Of a DNA stretch of 64,000 nucleotides, positions 34,403-43,501 are shown piece by piece. The DNA is from Strobilurus pachycystidiatus (Eukaryota; Basidiomycota; Agaricomycetes; Agaricales; Physalacriaceae), in contig JAHLMK010000008.1 in NCBI GenBank assembly GCA_019915135.1, positions 1,302,001 through 1,366,000 on the forward strand, written 5' to 3'. A model generated the notes under the pieces. The model did not search any database. It had not been told where the DNA came from and was given only the letters and a program-made list of their open reading frames with translations. Numbering within the stretch: the first letter of the stretch is position 1; every line of letters begins with the position of its first letter. Both the position numbers and the translations under genes were made by a program.

Positions 34403-35056
34403 ATGCAGGATACATATCCAGGGATATACCGCCTCGAAAGCGCAAGCAGTGGACTGTGTGCTGACCTCTCAGGTAAAGACCTTCGAACGGTTATAGGTGA
34501 GGTTGCTTTCTCTCTCTCACTACAAGAAGTGATCTAAGAGGCCTTCTAGGATTCGGCGTACACGATGGGGACAATCAGCGGGTGAGTATAACACTCACGC
34601 GTAAAGACTGATTGTTGAAAGCGAACAGTGGGAATTGACGGCGCTAGGAGCCGGCTTCGCTATACGCAGTGTCTACAGTGGAGCCTATCTGTCCATTGAC
34701 CTCGGGTCTGAAAGGAAGACCATTGTGGGGACGATGTTCCCCGTCAGTTGGGATATTCGAAGCCTGGACGCCAAGCAGTCAGGATTGTATCGGTATGTAG
34801 GCCAATATTGATTTCGCAGAAACCTTTGCGCTGACGGCGAGTACAGAATTCGGTGGCCAGAGACGGAATTTGTATTGACACTCAACGGCGGAGAATTGAC
34901 ACAAGTACGTCAGTCACTCGAGTTTCAGGCGAGCAACTCTGAGTAAAAGCCAGGTGCACCTGGAGAAACAATCCTCTCAAAGCAGTCCCAACCAGTTGTG
35001 GCGCCTAGAAGAATGTGCCTCTCCCTTGAACCTACGGAAGCACGAGGTAGATGGAG

Positions 35057-35061
35057 ACATC
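35057..35061. repeat. LTR element target-site duplication, left copy (ACATC)
   Basis: ACATC directly precedes the TG of the left LTR and is repeated directly after the CA of the right LTR at 42085-42089. Confidence 0.92.
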
Positions 35062-35314
35062 TGAAAGACGGTTCCCAGTGGGAGACCGACAACACGAAAG
35101 GAAACGGAGGAAGGAGAGAGGGAGAAGGCTCAAGGATCACACCAAACACAAGGCACGTACTCGGATAACGGAATATGGAGACGAGAGTGAGGTACGGAGA
35201 GTACGAGATGGTGGTCAGGAATAAGGTGGCGTAGAGTATGTAACGAGCCGTGGGTAAAGTGTGTAGAACCGTAAATAGATGTAAATAACGCGTCCGAGTA
35301 AGCCTCCGCTTACA
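35062..35314 (-). repeat. 3' LTR of the chromovirus (left copy)
   Basis: 253 bp, reading TGAAAGACGG...CGCTTACA on the plus strand. It is the downstream LTR because the coding frame is on the minus strand. It contains CG-poor pyrimidine tracts and AT-rich boxes suited to promoter and polyadenylation functions. Confidence 0.95.
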
Positions 35315-35327
35315 CTCTTCCCTCCCC
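35315..35327 (-). other. Polypurine tract (plus-strand primer) of the chromovirus
   Basis: On the minus strand the 13 bases GGGGAGGGAAGAG sit immediately before the 3' LTR, where second-strand DNA synthesis is primed in LTR elements. A T-run precedes it, also typical. Confidence 0.85.
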
Positions 35328-35334
35328 AAAAAAA

Positions 35335-38300
35335 TTAAGCCCCATCCCTCGAGTTGTGAGTCCCAGCGTTGGGTTTGTCCGCGGTGTTTCGGTTACCCTT
35401 CTTCCCTGCTTCCCAAACATCCAAAGCCTCACAATCTTCTAGATCTCTCCCTGGGAGCCATTCATCGTCGCTCGGCCCATAACCCACCCAACGTATCAAG
35501 TAGCGTTTACCTCTACCCCATTTACGTTCGTCCAAAATGCGATCAACGAGATGTTCAGCCATGCCGTCGTCAGTAACCACCGGGCCCGGGCGAGCTTGTT
35601 CGCGAGAAGGGAAAAGTTCCGCATCGTTAGGTACGAACTCTCGAAGCTGGCTGATATGGAAAGTGTCAAACTTCATCGACCCGGCGGGTATGTCAAGTGT
35701 GTAAGAAGACAGGGTAGGGTTTGCGTGGAGCACGCGATACGGACCATCGAATCGTGGCATGAACTTAGCAACACGCGAAGTATCCTTCAAAACATAATCT
35801 CGGCGGCGATGGAAGGTCGCGAGCATCACGCGATCGCCAACAGCGATTTTGAAATCCGGACGTCGGTGCTTATTAGCAGACGCGGCCTGATCGACCTTCG
35901 ACCTAATCAAGTTATCCCGCGCTTGAGCCGTGTCATCTTTCATCTGTTCGATAACCTTCAAGGCAGACGTGTCCTCCTTACGGGGCGCGGGACCGGGCAC
36001 GAGCGGTGGCAGTAGACGCGGGGAGCGTCCCATACGTAATTGGAAACCAGAGAAACCAGTAGACTTGTTAACCGTGTTCATAATACCAAAACGAATACGG
36101 GGCAAGGCTTTGACCCAGCCTTTTTGTTGCCGGTCAACGTGATAGCGAATCGATTGGTTGACAGTCTTGTTCGAGCGTTCTGAGCAACTGTCGGTCTGCG
36201 GATGAAAAGAAGAAGACATGGCCAAGCGAACTCCAGTCAGCTTATGAAAAGCCTTCCAAAACTTCGAGACAAAGAGCTTGTCGCGGTCACAAACGATTTC
36301 CTCCGGGAGACCGTTCTCACAGTACCAATGATCAAAAAACAAGGCAGCCATCCGTTCGGCGGAAAGATCGAGACGTGTGGGGACGATGCGGATATCCGAA
36401 CCAAGTCTGTCAGTGAAAGTTGCAATGCAGTTGAACCCGTCATCCAAGGGTAAGGGACCAATGAAGTCAATTGCGACACTATCTCCACGAGCATCGGGAA
36501 CTGGAAGCGGGTGCAAGGGACCGGGAGTCCTCTTGGTTGACGACTTGTTCCGCATGCAAGGTTCGCAAGCTGGAATGTAAGCGTCCTCCAAATCACGGCG
36601 CATATTCGGCCAATAATATGCATCACGGAGGACAGCGTATGACTTGTCCGCCCCAAAATGTCCGAGCACGTCGTGCGCGAGGCGGAATAAATCCTCACGA
36701 ATAGTACCGGCACGTGGGACGAGCAAGCGATCACCAATGTACCAGAGCCCGTTCAGTTCTTTGACGTCGGGCAGTATGCGCTCTCCGGAGACAAACTTAC
36801 TGCAGAAGGCATCCGTAGCATAACCGGCACGAATTTGCTCTAGCAAGCGACCGTCAGCCGTAATCTGCAGGCGCGTCTGTACGGAGGCAACGGGATGGCT
36901 TTGCAACCACACTTGCCAGGACGGAACTTCCGAGGGATCCTCGTCGGTGACATCGCTTTCATCTGGTGGCAGGCGAGACAAGGCGTCCGCGACCGTGTTA
37001 TCGTCTCCTTTAACATAACAAATCTGCATGTCAAACTGGGACATCTCCTCCATCCAGCGAGCTTGGCGGCGGGACAGGGTCCGTTGGCCATCAAAATTCT
37101 CCAAGGTACGGTGATCCGTGTAGACAAAGAAGCGTTCGCCCAACAGATCCGCCCGGAACTTCTTTAAGGCACGAATGATAGCTAACAACTCCTTCTCGTG
37201 AACGGGGTACCGGAGTTGTGCGCCCTTAAACTGCATCGAATCATAGGCCACGGGGCGAGCGGTCTCCCAACTCGGTCCCCAAGATAGGATAGCGCCTGTG
37301 CGCCAATCACTCGCATCGGTAGTCACAAAAATCTTATTATCTCCGGGAGTGATATGGTCGATGACCGTCAAACAGTCTGCAGAAAGCACAAGGGACTTGA
37401 TCGATTGGAATGCAATCTCGTGTTCATCGGACCACCTGGGGAACTCGGCGGGTTTAACACCAGTTAGCGGATCCAAGATGCGAGTGTGATCCGCCAACTT
37501 AGGTAGGAAGGCCGCTAGGTAACGAACGAGACCCAAGAAGGCACGGACATCGGTAGGTGTCTGTGGAGTAGGCCAATTCTTGATTCGTTCAACTTTCGAA
37601 TTATCCGCCTCAATGCCGTTCACGGAAATTCGATGACCGAGGAAAACGAGAGAGTAACGAAAGAATTCGCACTTCTTCGCGTTGCAGAACAGTTTCTCAA
37701 GGCGCAGGGCCTCAAGTATCAGGCGGACATGCTCGGCATGCTCCTCTACAGAATTCGACCAAATGATGATGTCGTCCAAATAGATGTGACAGAACTTCCC
37801 AATGTAAGCGCGCAACGCCTTGTTGACTCGACGTTGATGCACTGAAGGAGAGTTCTTCATGCCTTGGGGCATTACGACCCATTCGTATAAACCGAAAGGC
37901 GTAGAAACAGCAGATAACGGAATGCTGTCATCGTCGAGCCGCGTATGGAAGAAACTATCCGTCATATCCAATTTACCCCAGATCTTCCCATTAGCGGCGT
38001 CGGCAAGAATATCATCAATGCGGGGTAACGGGTAACGATCGGTCACCAGGTTGGCATTCAGTTGGCGATAGTCATTCACCCATCGAGGTAAAGCCGTAGG
38101 GTCAGCCTTTGGTACAAGGAAGGCGGGTGATGCGAATGAAGACTTAGACTCCCTTATCCGTCCGGCGTCGAGATGTTGTTCGATCAAGGTCTTCCAAGCA
38201 GTTCGAAACTTACGAGGGCAAGAGTAAGAACGCGTCGCTATGGTTTTGTGCGCGTCAATCAGCTCGAGACGGCAAGTCTCTGAAGAAGGCATCAGGTCAA

Positions 38301-41115
38301 CGTGAGGTAGCGGCGAAAAGACGTCGGCAAACTCCTTCTTCAAGTCCGAAGACAAAGCCTCTAGCCGATCTTCGGCGGCGAGGATCTCTATACGCTCACG
38401 CACGGCGGCCACAACACTTGGTAACTTAACCTTCTCACAAAGGCTATCGATACCGGGACGAATGGACTCGCAAAAAGTAGTTAATTCGGAACGAAGAGCT
38501 TTTATACTACTACGAGTGCGCGAAATTTGAACCTTAAGAGGTACACGAGGCGTGGCTACGGCTACGGGAGTAGGAAGGCAAACGTTCATCAGGTCAAGGC
38601 CAGTCGGAGAATGTATAAGCGAATTCGAAGAAGCGTCGATAATTAAACTGTTATGTTTCAAGAAAGGATTACCCCCAATAATATCACAACATAGCGAAGG
38701 GGCGACAATGGCACGGACGACACGAGAAGACCAGCGGTTCAAAGGGTCATGGAACGAGAGAAGTACGTATTCGGTAAGAGTCGAGGCAGAATTTGACGAA
38801 GGCGTAGCGGTATCGATAAGAACTGGGGACGGCAGAGTACGACGGCGAAGTTGCAGCGAGACGACGAGGGCTAAAGTTACTAGAACGAAGGGTGAGCCGT
38901 TGTCAATCAAAACGCGAACACGACGACGCGGCAAATACGAATCAGGATTCTCATCCTGGACATCACAGTCCCAGTAAAGATGTGGCACGAAGAACGGCGC
39001 GGCATCATGAACGGCATCCGAAGAAATCATGGCCACAGAAACTTTCGAAAACGAAGTGACTGCGGCACTTACCATGGCGGCGGAACGAGGACGTGCTATC
39101 TCATGTTCGACGGCGGAGGCGATATTGTCAACGGCTTCAGAGACGGCGCGTTCCGGTAAAGCAACGCCCTGTGCGTAACCGTCGACCCGAGCGAAGTGGC
39201 GGTCCTCTTCGAGAGGAGGCATCGAGGCGAAACTATCATCCTGTTCCTCATCGTTACTTCCACGAAGGATCTCCACCGCGACGCGGTCATCGGAATCAGG
39301 CGAATGGAAACGACGCGCGTCAGGAGAAGGAGAACGTCGGCGGGAAGACGGACGGAGCGAAGGGCTACGACGGCGGGGGGAAGGGCTACGGCGGCGAGGG
39401 GACGGGCTACGATGGGCCGATGGGCTACGAGGACGAGGCGACGGGCTACGGCGACGAGGAGAAGACGGGGAACGACGACGGCCGGAGGTAGAACGCCGGG
39501 AAGCAGAACCACGACCGCTGATCGTAGAGCGTTCACGAACTGACGAACGACGACGAGAGGAATCCGCCCTACCATTGCGAGAGTGAGAGCGTGAGTCGTT
39601 CAAAGGAATATAATCATCCACCCATCGTTCCCCGACCCATCGTTCAGAGCGGTGGCGCCCAGGGCTCTCCAACTGCTCGGAAGTTCGCCTCCCGCGTTCA
39701 TAACGAGGTGAATCCGTCTGGAGTCGCTGTCGGTTCCTGTTGCTGCGCGGGGGCGAATGGGCAGGAGAGTTCCCGTCCTCACTGTCGTGTGTGAAAGGCG
39801 TCTCGTAAAAAGCGGTTCGCAAATCAATGTTGGTGAGAGGGCCGCCGGTTCTTGAGAGCCCAGTACCCATCTCGTGACGAATCAAAACCGGTGCGACATA
39901 TTGCGACGGGGCGATAATAGAAGAGACTGCAGGGGCAGCGGGAGGGCGAGGGACAACGGGGGCGGCGTTAGAGCCAGACGCCGGGGTTGTCGAAGTAATG
40001 AGATACTGATATTCGGGAACAACGCGATGACCCCGAGTGTGTGCGTTGCTGACAGCGCGGGCGAGGAAGGCTTCAGTGATCTCCCTCGGAATGACAAGGG
40101 CAACGGACGCGGCGGATGGGACAGACGCGTTCTCGAACCCACCGGGGTGAGCCCTGGACCAAGCGTTGATCCACGCAATATCGCGAACCTGGTAACCCGC
40201 ATCGCCCGGCAAGATCTCGGGTAAGTTACACACAAGCTGGTCCTTCCTGTGGCGTTGCCAAGGGTTGAGGCAGCGGAGACAACCCTGCGTCATCATTAAA
40301 TTGAAAAGCTCGACCGCTGTCAACAGGAGACGGGGCGTGGCCGTGTGCGAGACTGTCGAAGAGCGTCCACCAGCGAGGGCCAAGAACTGAGAAGAAGAGT
40401 TGGCGTTCGTCGGAAGCTGGAAGCCGGGGTTCGACTGGGCGGTGGCATGGTTGAACGAGTTCAGGGCAGCAACGGACTGGGGCACTCCGTTAGGGTTACC
40501 GCCGTAAAGAGCTTCCTTCGCGCGCATATACTCGTCTTCGTCAATGACTAGGCTCAACCACGTTTCGAAGGTTTGAGCGGCGGTCGGAGTTCCACCCTTG
40601 ATGCCCTCGAGGACGGCCTCAGCGCCGGAGTTTCCTCGACGTAAGCGCAGGCGAAGGATGGGACTGATACCTTCCATGAGGTCGCTAGCCATTTCCGCGT
40701 CTGTAATCTCCAACCGAGTCCCCTTGATTGGGGCGCGACCGTTACTATACGCCTCGTACCACTCGGCAACACCGCGAGAGTTCTGTTTCATCCCGCGAAT
40801 GTTCTCGCGAACCTTGGTAGGCCAATCAGTCGTGAAGAAGCGAGAGCGGAGGCGATGGCCAAATGCGGTGATCGTGAGGGAAGCGAGAGAGGATTTATTA
40901 GCCTGATACCACTGTTTAATGGAAGGATTCAGGAAGCCCGGCGCGCAGAAAGGAATAATCGCGTCCGCGGCCACGGTCGATTTGTGGGACGTGTGCCATT
41001 CTTCCATTGCGGTCAGCGCGTCGGTCACAAACGCGTGTGTAAGATCGCCGGCACCGATCGTGGGGGGCTTGCGATGATCGCCCGCCGTCACGTTGCTGTC
41101 TCTGGTGTTGGACAT
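35335..41115 (-). CDS. Gag-Pol polyprotein of the chromovirus
   Basis: The frame is open from 41499 to 35335. The first ATG is at 41115 (MSNTRDSN), giving about 1926 residues without frameshift or stop. Gag comes first, then a CX2CX6HX6C knuckle (CLRCLNPWQRHRKDQLVC, near 40270). A strongly Arg/Ser-Pro repetitive stretch (RRRSPSPRRRSPS-like, about 39350-39600) follows. Protease shows VRVLIDNGSPF (near 38900). Reverse transcriptase has RWVNDYRQLN and FCHIYLDDIIIW (near 37770). RNase H has FVTTDASDWRTG (near 37310). Integrase has the H-H-C-C finger (36550-36700), then VAIDFIGPLP, IVCDRDKLF and a catalytic Glu in SCSERSNK. The C-terminal chromodomain reads VDRILDERKWGRGKRYLIRW...DDEWLP (near 35440-35550). 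All catalytic residues are present, so the element looks competent. Chromodomains steer integration to heterochromatin, which is odd given its position in a gene exon. Confidence 0.97.
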   Translation of the reverse strand: MSNTRDSNVTAGDHRKPPTIGAGDLTHAFVTDALTAMEEWHTSHKSTVAADAIIPFCAPGFLNPSIKQWYQANKSSLASLTITAFGHRLRSRFFTTDWPTKVRENIRGMKQNSRGVAEWYEAYSNGRAPIKGTRLEITDAEMASDLMEGISPILRLRLRRGNSGAEAVLEGIKGGTPTAAQTFETWLSLVIDEDEYMRAKEALYGGNPNGVPQSVAALNSFNHATAQSNPGFQLPTNANSSSQFLALAGGRSSTVSHTATPRLLLTAVELFNLMMTQGCLRCLNPWQRHRKDQLVCNLPEILPGDAGYQVRDIAWINAWSRAHPGGFENASVPSAASVALVIPREITEAFLARAVSNAHTRGHRVVPEYQYLITSTTPASGSNAAPVVPRPPAAPAVSSIIAPSQYVAPVLIRHEMGTGLSRTGGPLTNIDLRTAFYETPFTHDSEDGNSPAHSPPRSNRNRQRLQTDSPRYERGRRTSEQLESPGRHRSERWVGERWVDDYIPLNDSRSHSRNGRADSSRRRSSVRERSTISGRGSASRRSTSGRRRSPSSPRRRSPSPRPRSPSAHRSPSPRRRSPSPRRRSPSLRPSSRRRSPSPDARRFHSPDSDDRVAVEILRGSNDEEQDDSFASMPPLEEDRHFARVDGYAQGVALPERAVSEAVDNIASAVEHEIARPRSAAMVSAAVTSFSKVSVAMISSDAVHDAAPFFVPHLYWDCDVQDENPDSYLPRRRVRVLIDNGSPFVLVTLALVVSLQLRRRTLPSPVLIDTATPSSNSASTLTEYVLLSFHDPLNRWSSRVVRAIVAPSLCCDIIGGNPFLKHNSLIIDASSNSLIHSPTGLDLMNVCLPTPVAVATPRVPLKVQISRTRSSIKALRSELTTFCESIRPGIDSLCEKVKLPSVVAAVRERIEILAAEDRLEALSSDLKKEFADVFSPLPHVDLMPSSETCRLELIDAHKTIATRSYSCPRKFRTAWKTLIEQHLDAGRIRESKSSFASPAFLVPKADPTALPRWVNDYRQLNANLVTDRYPLPRIDDILADAANGKIWGKLDMTDSFFHTRLDDDSIPLSAVSTPFGLYEWVVMPQGMKNSPSVHQRRVNKALRAYIGKFCHIYLDDIIIWSNSVEEHAEHVRLILEALRLEKLFCNAKKCEFFRYSLVFLGHRISVNGIEADNSKVERIKNWPTPQTPTDVRAFLGLVRYLAAFLPKLADHTRILDPLTGVKPAEFPRWSDEHEIAFQSIKSLVLSADCLTVIDHITPGDNKIFVTTDASDWRTGAILSWGPSWETARPVAYDSMQFKGAQLRYPVHEKELLAIIRALKKFRADLLGERFFVYTDHRTLENFDGQRTLSRRQARWMEEMSQFDMQICYVKGDDNTVADALSRLPPDESDVTDEDPSEVPSWQVWLQSHPVASVQTRLQITADGRLLEQIRAGYATDAFCSKFVSGERILPDVKELNGLWYIGDRLLVPRAGTIREDLFRLAHDVLGHFGADKSYAVLRDAYYWPNMRRDLEDAYIPACEPCMRNKSSTKRTPGPLHPLPVPDARGDSVAIDFIGPLPLDDGFNCIATFTDRLGSDIRIVPTRLDLSAERMAALFFDHWYCENGLPEEIVCDRDKLFVSKFWKAFHKLTGVRLAMSSSFHPQTDSCSERSNKTVNQSIRYHVDRQQKGWVKALPRIRFGIMNTVNKSTGFSGFQLRMGRSPRLLPPLVPGPAPRKEDTSALKVIEQMKDDTAQARDNLIRSKVDQAASANKHRRPDFKIAVGDRVMLATFHRRRDYVLKDTSRVAKFMPRFDGPYRVLHANPTLSSYTLDIPAGSMKFDTFHISQLREFVPNDAELFPSREQARPGPVVTDDGMAEHLVDRILDERKWGRGKRYLIRWVGYGPSDDEWLPGRDLEDCEALDVWEAGKKGNRNTADKPNAGTHNSRDGA

Positions 41116-41804
41116 GCTGTCTTCGGAGGAGGAGAAGGATTCGAACGAAGTGGAGTCGGAGGAGGAGTCGGACGAACGGAGAGACTGATAAGTGGTCGAG
41201 GCGGGTGAATTTGACAAGGACGCGTAACTCGAAGCTGCTGGAGACGACTCGTTCGATTCGATATCTACACGCGTAAAGACGTGTTGTCTGAGCGGGGAGC
41301 TTGGTAACGGCGCGGCGGATATCAAACGAGGGGTTGGTACGGCCGACGGTGAGGAAGCGGATAACGAAGCTGGGGCTGTTTGCGTTCGAAGGCGGCTACT
41401 AGGATTTCTAGGCGCTAAACCTCGTCTGTTGACAGGAGAGAAAGCCTGGTTACGATGAGAAAAGGTTAGGCAGGCGATATTAATCGCTACTGACCACAAT
41501 GGGTCTTGTTACGGGTTACGATCTTTGTCGGTTCGAGGTGCAGCGGAGAACTTGTTACGGAAGACGATGACGGCGAGCTACGAGGTTACGTTAGAACACG
41601 GTTACGACTTTCTATCGGAGTTACGAGAGATTCTGGTAAAGGCGGGTCGCAGGAAAAGGCGCGAATGTGGGACCGAAGAAGGGAACCGGGAAGTGATCTA
41701 CAAGACTGCGATGTCGAGCACGATCCAGCTACTCGCCTAAGGCGTAATAAACGGAAATCACGGGAGAAGGCGACTGGCAAGTGAGAAAAGACAAAACAAC
41801 CGCT

Positions 41805-41815
41805 CGAGTACGTGC
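41805..41815 (-). other. Candidate self-priming primer-binding site
   Basis: On the minus strand GCACGTACTCG lies 16 bases inside the 5' LTR edge and is exactly complementary to CGAGTACGTGC within the LTR (41923-41933). No TGG-initiated tRNA primer site follows the LTR. Tf1/sushi-type elements prime from the 5' end of their own transcript, so this pairing is suggestive. The 16-base gap is larger than in Tf1. Confidence 0.45.
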
Positions 41816-41831
41816 GTTTGTGAAAAAAAAG

Positions 41832-42084
41832 TGAAAGACGGTTCCCAGTGGGAGACCGACAACACGAAAGGAAACGGAGGAAGGAGAGAGGGAGAAGGCT
41901 CAAGGATCACACCAAACACAAGGCACGTACTCGGATAACGGAATATGGAGACGAGAGTGAGGTACGGAGAGTACGAGATGGTGGTCAGGAATAAGGTGGC
42001 GTAGAGTATGTAACGAGCCGTGGGTAAAGTGTGTAGAACCGTAAATAGATGTAAATAACGCGTCCGAGTAAGCCTCCGCTTACA
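41832..42084 (-). repeat. 5' LTR of the chromovirus (right copy)
   Basis: 253 bp, identical to 35062-35314 as far as I can read. It would contain the promoter for the minus-strand transcript. Confidence 0.95.
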
Positions 42085-42089
42085 ACATC
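42085..42089. repeat. LTR element target-site duplication, right copy (ACATC)
   Basis: ACATC follows the right LTR directly and matches 35057-35061. Confidence 0.92.
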
Positions 42090-42331
42090 CCTGCTATGGA
42101 CCAAGGGAAAGGAGAGTTGGTCGTCGATGTGAAGAAGTTTGATGTTGGGCAAGGCCAGCTCGTGGTGAGCACAACAACGACAACCAGGATTCGGAAAATT
42201 CTGGGATGGTAGCTGGGTAAACTGGTGGACATCCTTGAGGCTGTTTTGTGAACGACTCGGTCTCTGTAATACGAATCGGACCCCATTCATGATAATTCAT
42301 CGAAATGAAACCTCTCATAATCTACTGAGCG

Positions 42332-43412
42332 CTACCGGACACGGTGACGATACGGATGGAGTATTCTCGTGCGATTGGCCGCCCTGCTAAAACGATCTAT
42401 GCACGTTAGTATGAGTGAAAAGAAGCAGATATATGAGCTTACTTCGGGCCTCATTTCCAGGCAAACCGTCGTATTGAACAGCGGCGTCATACATGAGGAG
42501 ATTCTGGAATGGCGAACAGACGAAGGTATAGACTTCTATGATGTCGTTAGTACCCGAGAGAAGATTCGGTGAGAAGTAGAAGTGCGCACCATGCACGAAA
42601 TGGAGGATGTTCCTTTTCTCGCCGTCAGTATCGAGGAACTCTTTCAAGTAATCCACTGCGCGTTCCGACCGAATGTCCACAGACTTCATGATCGATATTA
42701 TGAAATCAGACAGCCACTAAAAATCAATATACGTCGCTGAAGTGGCCAGACCAAGTACCTCTATGTCAACGTGCGGCCAAACTCTCAACTCCCTCCTGAT
42801 GAATGTGATAGTTTTCGCAATCAGGTCTGGGAGATTGGCAAATTGATTTGGTGTTGGATATGGCCTCGAAATAGGTGAGATAACAGCCTGGATACTTTCT
42901 GAGACACAGATGAAGCACCCTAAATGTGTCCACTGACCTTAGCGTACAAGTTGTGTGCATATATCAGACGTCGTTTTCTGATTGCCTCCTCGACTCGATC
43001 TGCTTCAGATGGTGTAGTTGGACGTGTTCCCCACTGTCTACTCCGGAGAGCCGACGGCGGTCTATGGCTTGTCCGCAAGGGTAACAGGCCCGGCGCCCTC
43101 GGCAGCAAATATTTGGAAGTACCGCGTTGGAGGTACCCACCGATGGCTTGGTTACACAAGGGACATTGGCGTGACTGGTCTAGAGACAGATTTGGCCGTT
43201 GAGTTTGGTGAACGAGGTCATCACGTACCAGTCCAAACCCTGATGCAGTCAAAGCAATAACGATGGGAGCATAATGGAACAAGGGTGATATCGTGGAATG
43301 GATTGAGACAGATAGGACAGTCGCCCTCTTCATCGCCAGGTGATGTACTAACGCAGTCCAGTGTCACTGTTGAGCTCGAAGCTCTCGAGCTTGACGAGGA
43401 GGAGCCAGTCAT
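42332..43412 (-). CDS. RING-finger E3 ubiquitin ligase-like protein
   Basis: Several exons are read from ATG 43412 (MTGSSSSSSRASSSTVTLD). A C3HC4 RING finger begins CPICLNPFHDITLVPLCSHR and continues YCFDCIRVW, then after an intron SRQCPLCNQAIGGYL, giving the full C-x2-C, C-x-H, C-x2-C, C-x2-C set. Downstream a charged helix RVEEAIRKRRLIYAHNLYAK leads to PTPNQFANLPDLIAKTITFI and RRELRVWPHVDIE. DIRSERAVDYLKEFLD and VCSPFQNLLMYDAAVQYDGL follow, with the stop at 42332. This arrangement, a RING followed by an RR-LYAKH-type segment and a helical C-terminus, resembles Topors-like RING proteins of basidiomycetes. The substrate is unknown. It is convergent with the broken lectin gene and starts 89 bp from FAM32A on the other strand. 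Confidence 0.83.
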
Positions 43413-43501
43413 CGTAGTCAGAGCTTAGGTGAGGCACGTGACAGACCGTCCCATTTGGAAATTGAATTTCGGGCGCAATAATAGGTTTGCACTAAACTCT
43501 C
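43413..43501. promoter_or_regulatory. Very short divergent promoter, RING gene / FAM32A-like
   Basis: Only 89 bp lie between the two opposing start codons. The centre contains GCACGTGAC, an E-box-like CACGTG palindrome, at about 43434-43442. Confidence 0.5.

Larger units (their letters stand above)
35062..42084 (-). mobile_element. Complete Ty3/gypsy chromovirus LTR retrotransposon
   Basis: A 7023-bp element with 253-bp direct LTRs (35062-35314 and 41832-42084), TG...CA ends, a 5-bp target duplication ACATC and one gag-pol frame on the minus strand. The order protease, reverse transcriptase, RNase H, integrase, chromodomain defines a Ty3/gypsy chromovirus. The two LTRs appear identical base for base, so the insertion is very recent. 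It lies inside a coding exon of the lectin gene and in antisense orientation to it. Confidence 0.98.
34403..42212 (+). pseudogene. Ricin-B-type (beta-trefoil) lectin gene, split by an LTR retrotransposon
   Basis: Exons before the insertion: MQDTYPGIYRLESASSG at 34403, a short exon GFGVHDGDNQR, then WELTALGAGFAIRSVYSGAY, then RIRWPETEFVLTLNGGELTQ, then VHLEKQSSQSSPNQLWRLEE running to 35061. Repeated aromatic Q-x-W type strands and GxYR(L/I) openings are the beta-trefoil pattern of basidiomycete ricin-B lectins, which bind sugars. These are carbohydrate-binding domains only, and no enzymatic toxin domain is present. After the element, from 42085, the same frame continues for about 42 codons to a TAG near 42212. 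The gene is therefore a broken but otherwise intact allele. Transcripts would need to read through 7 kb of antisense retroelement. An upstream in-frame ATG exists at 34346. Confidence 0.85.

Noticed and set aside
39350..39480. Regularly spaced short repeats resembling a CRISPR array
   Set aside because: The units are in-frame RRRSPSP codon repeats of a retroelement in a eukaryotic genome, with no constant repeat-spacer structure.
38552..39543. Plus-strand frames of 115-141 codons inside the chromovirus
   Set aside because: They are antisense shadows of the Gag-Pol frame; their Arg/Thr-rich content follows from the RS-repeat region.
35062..42084. Interpretation as an endogenous retrovirus with an env gene
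   Set aside because: No third open frame follows integrase; the frame ends in a chromodomain, as in plant and fungal chromoviruses.
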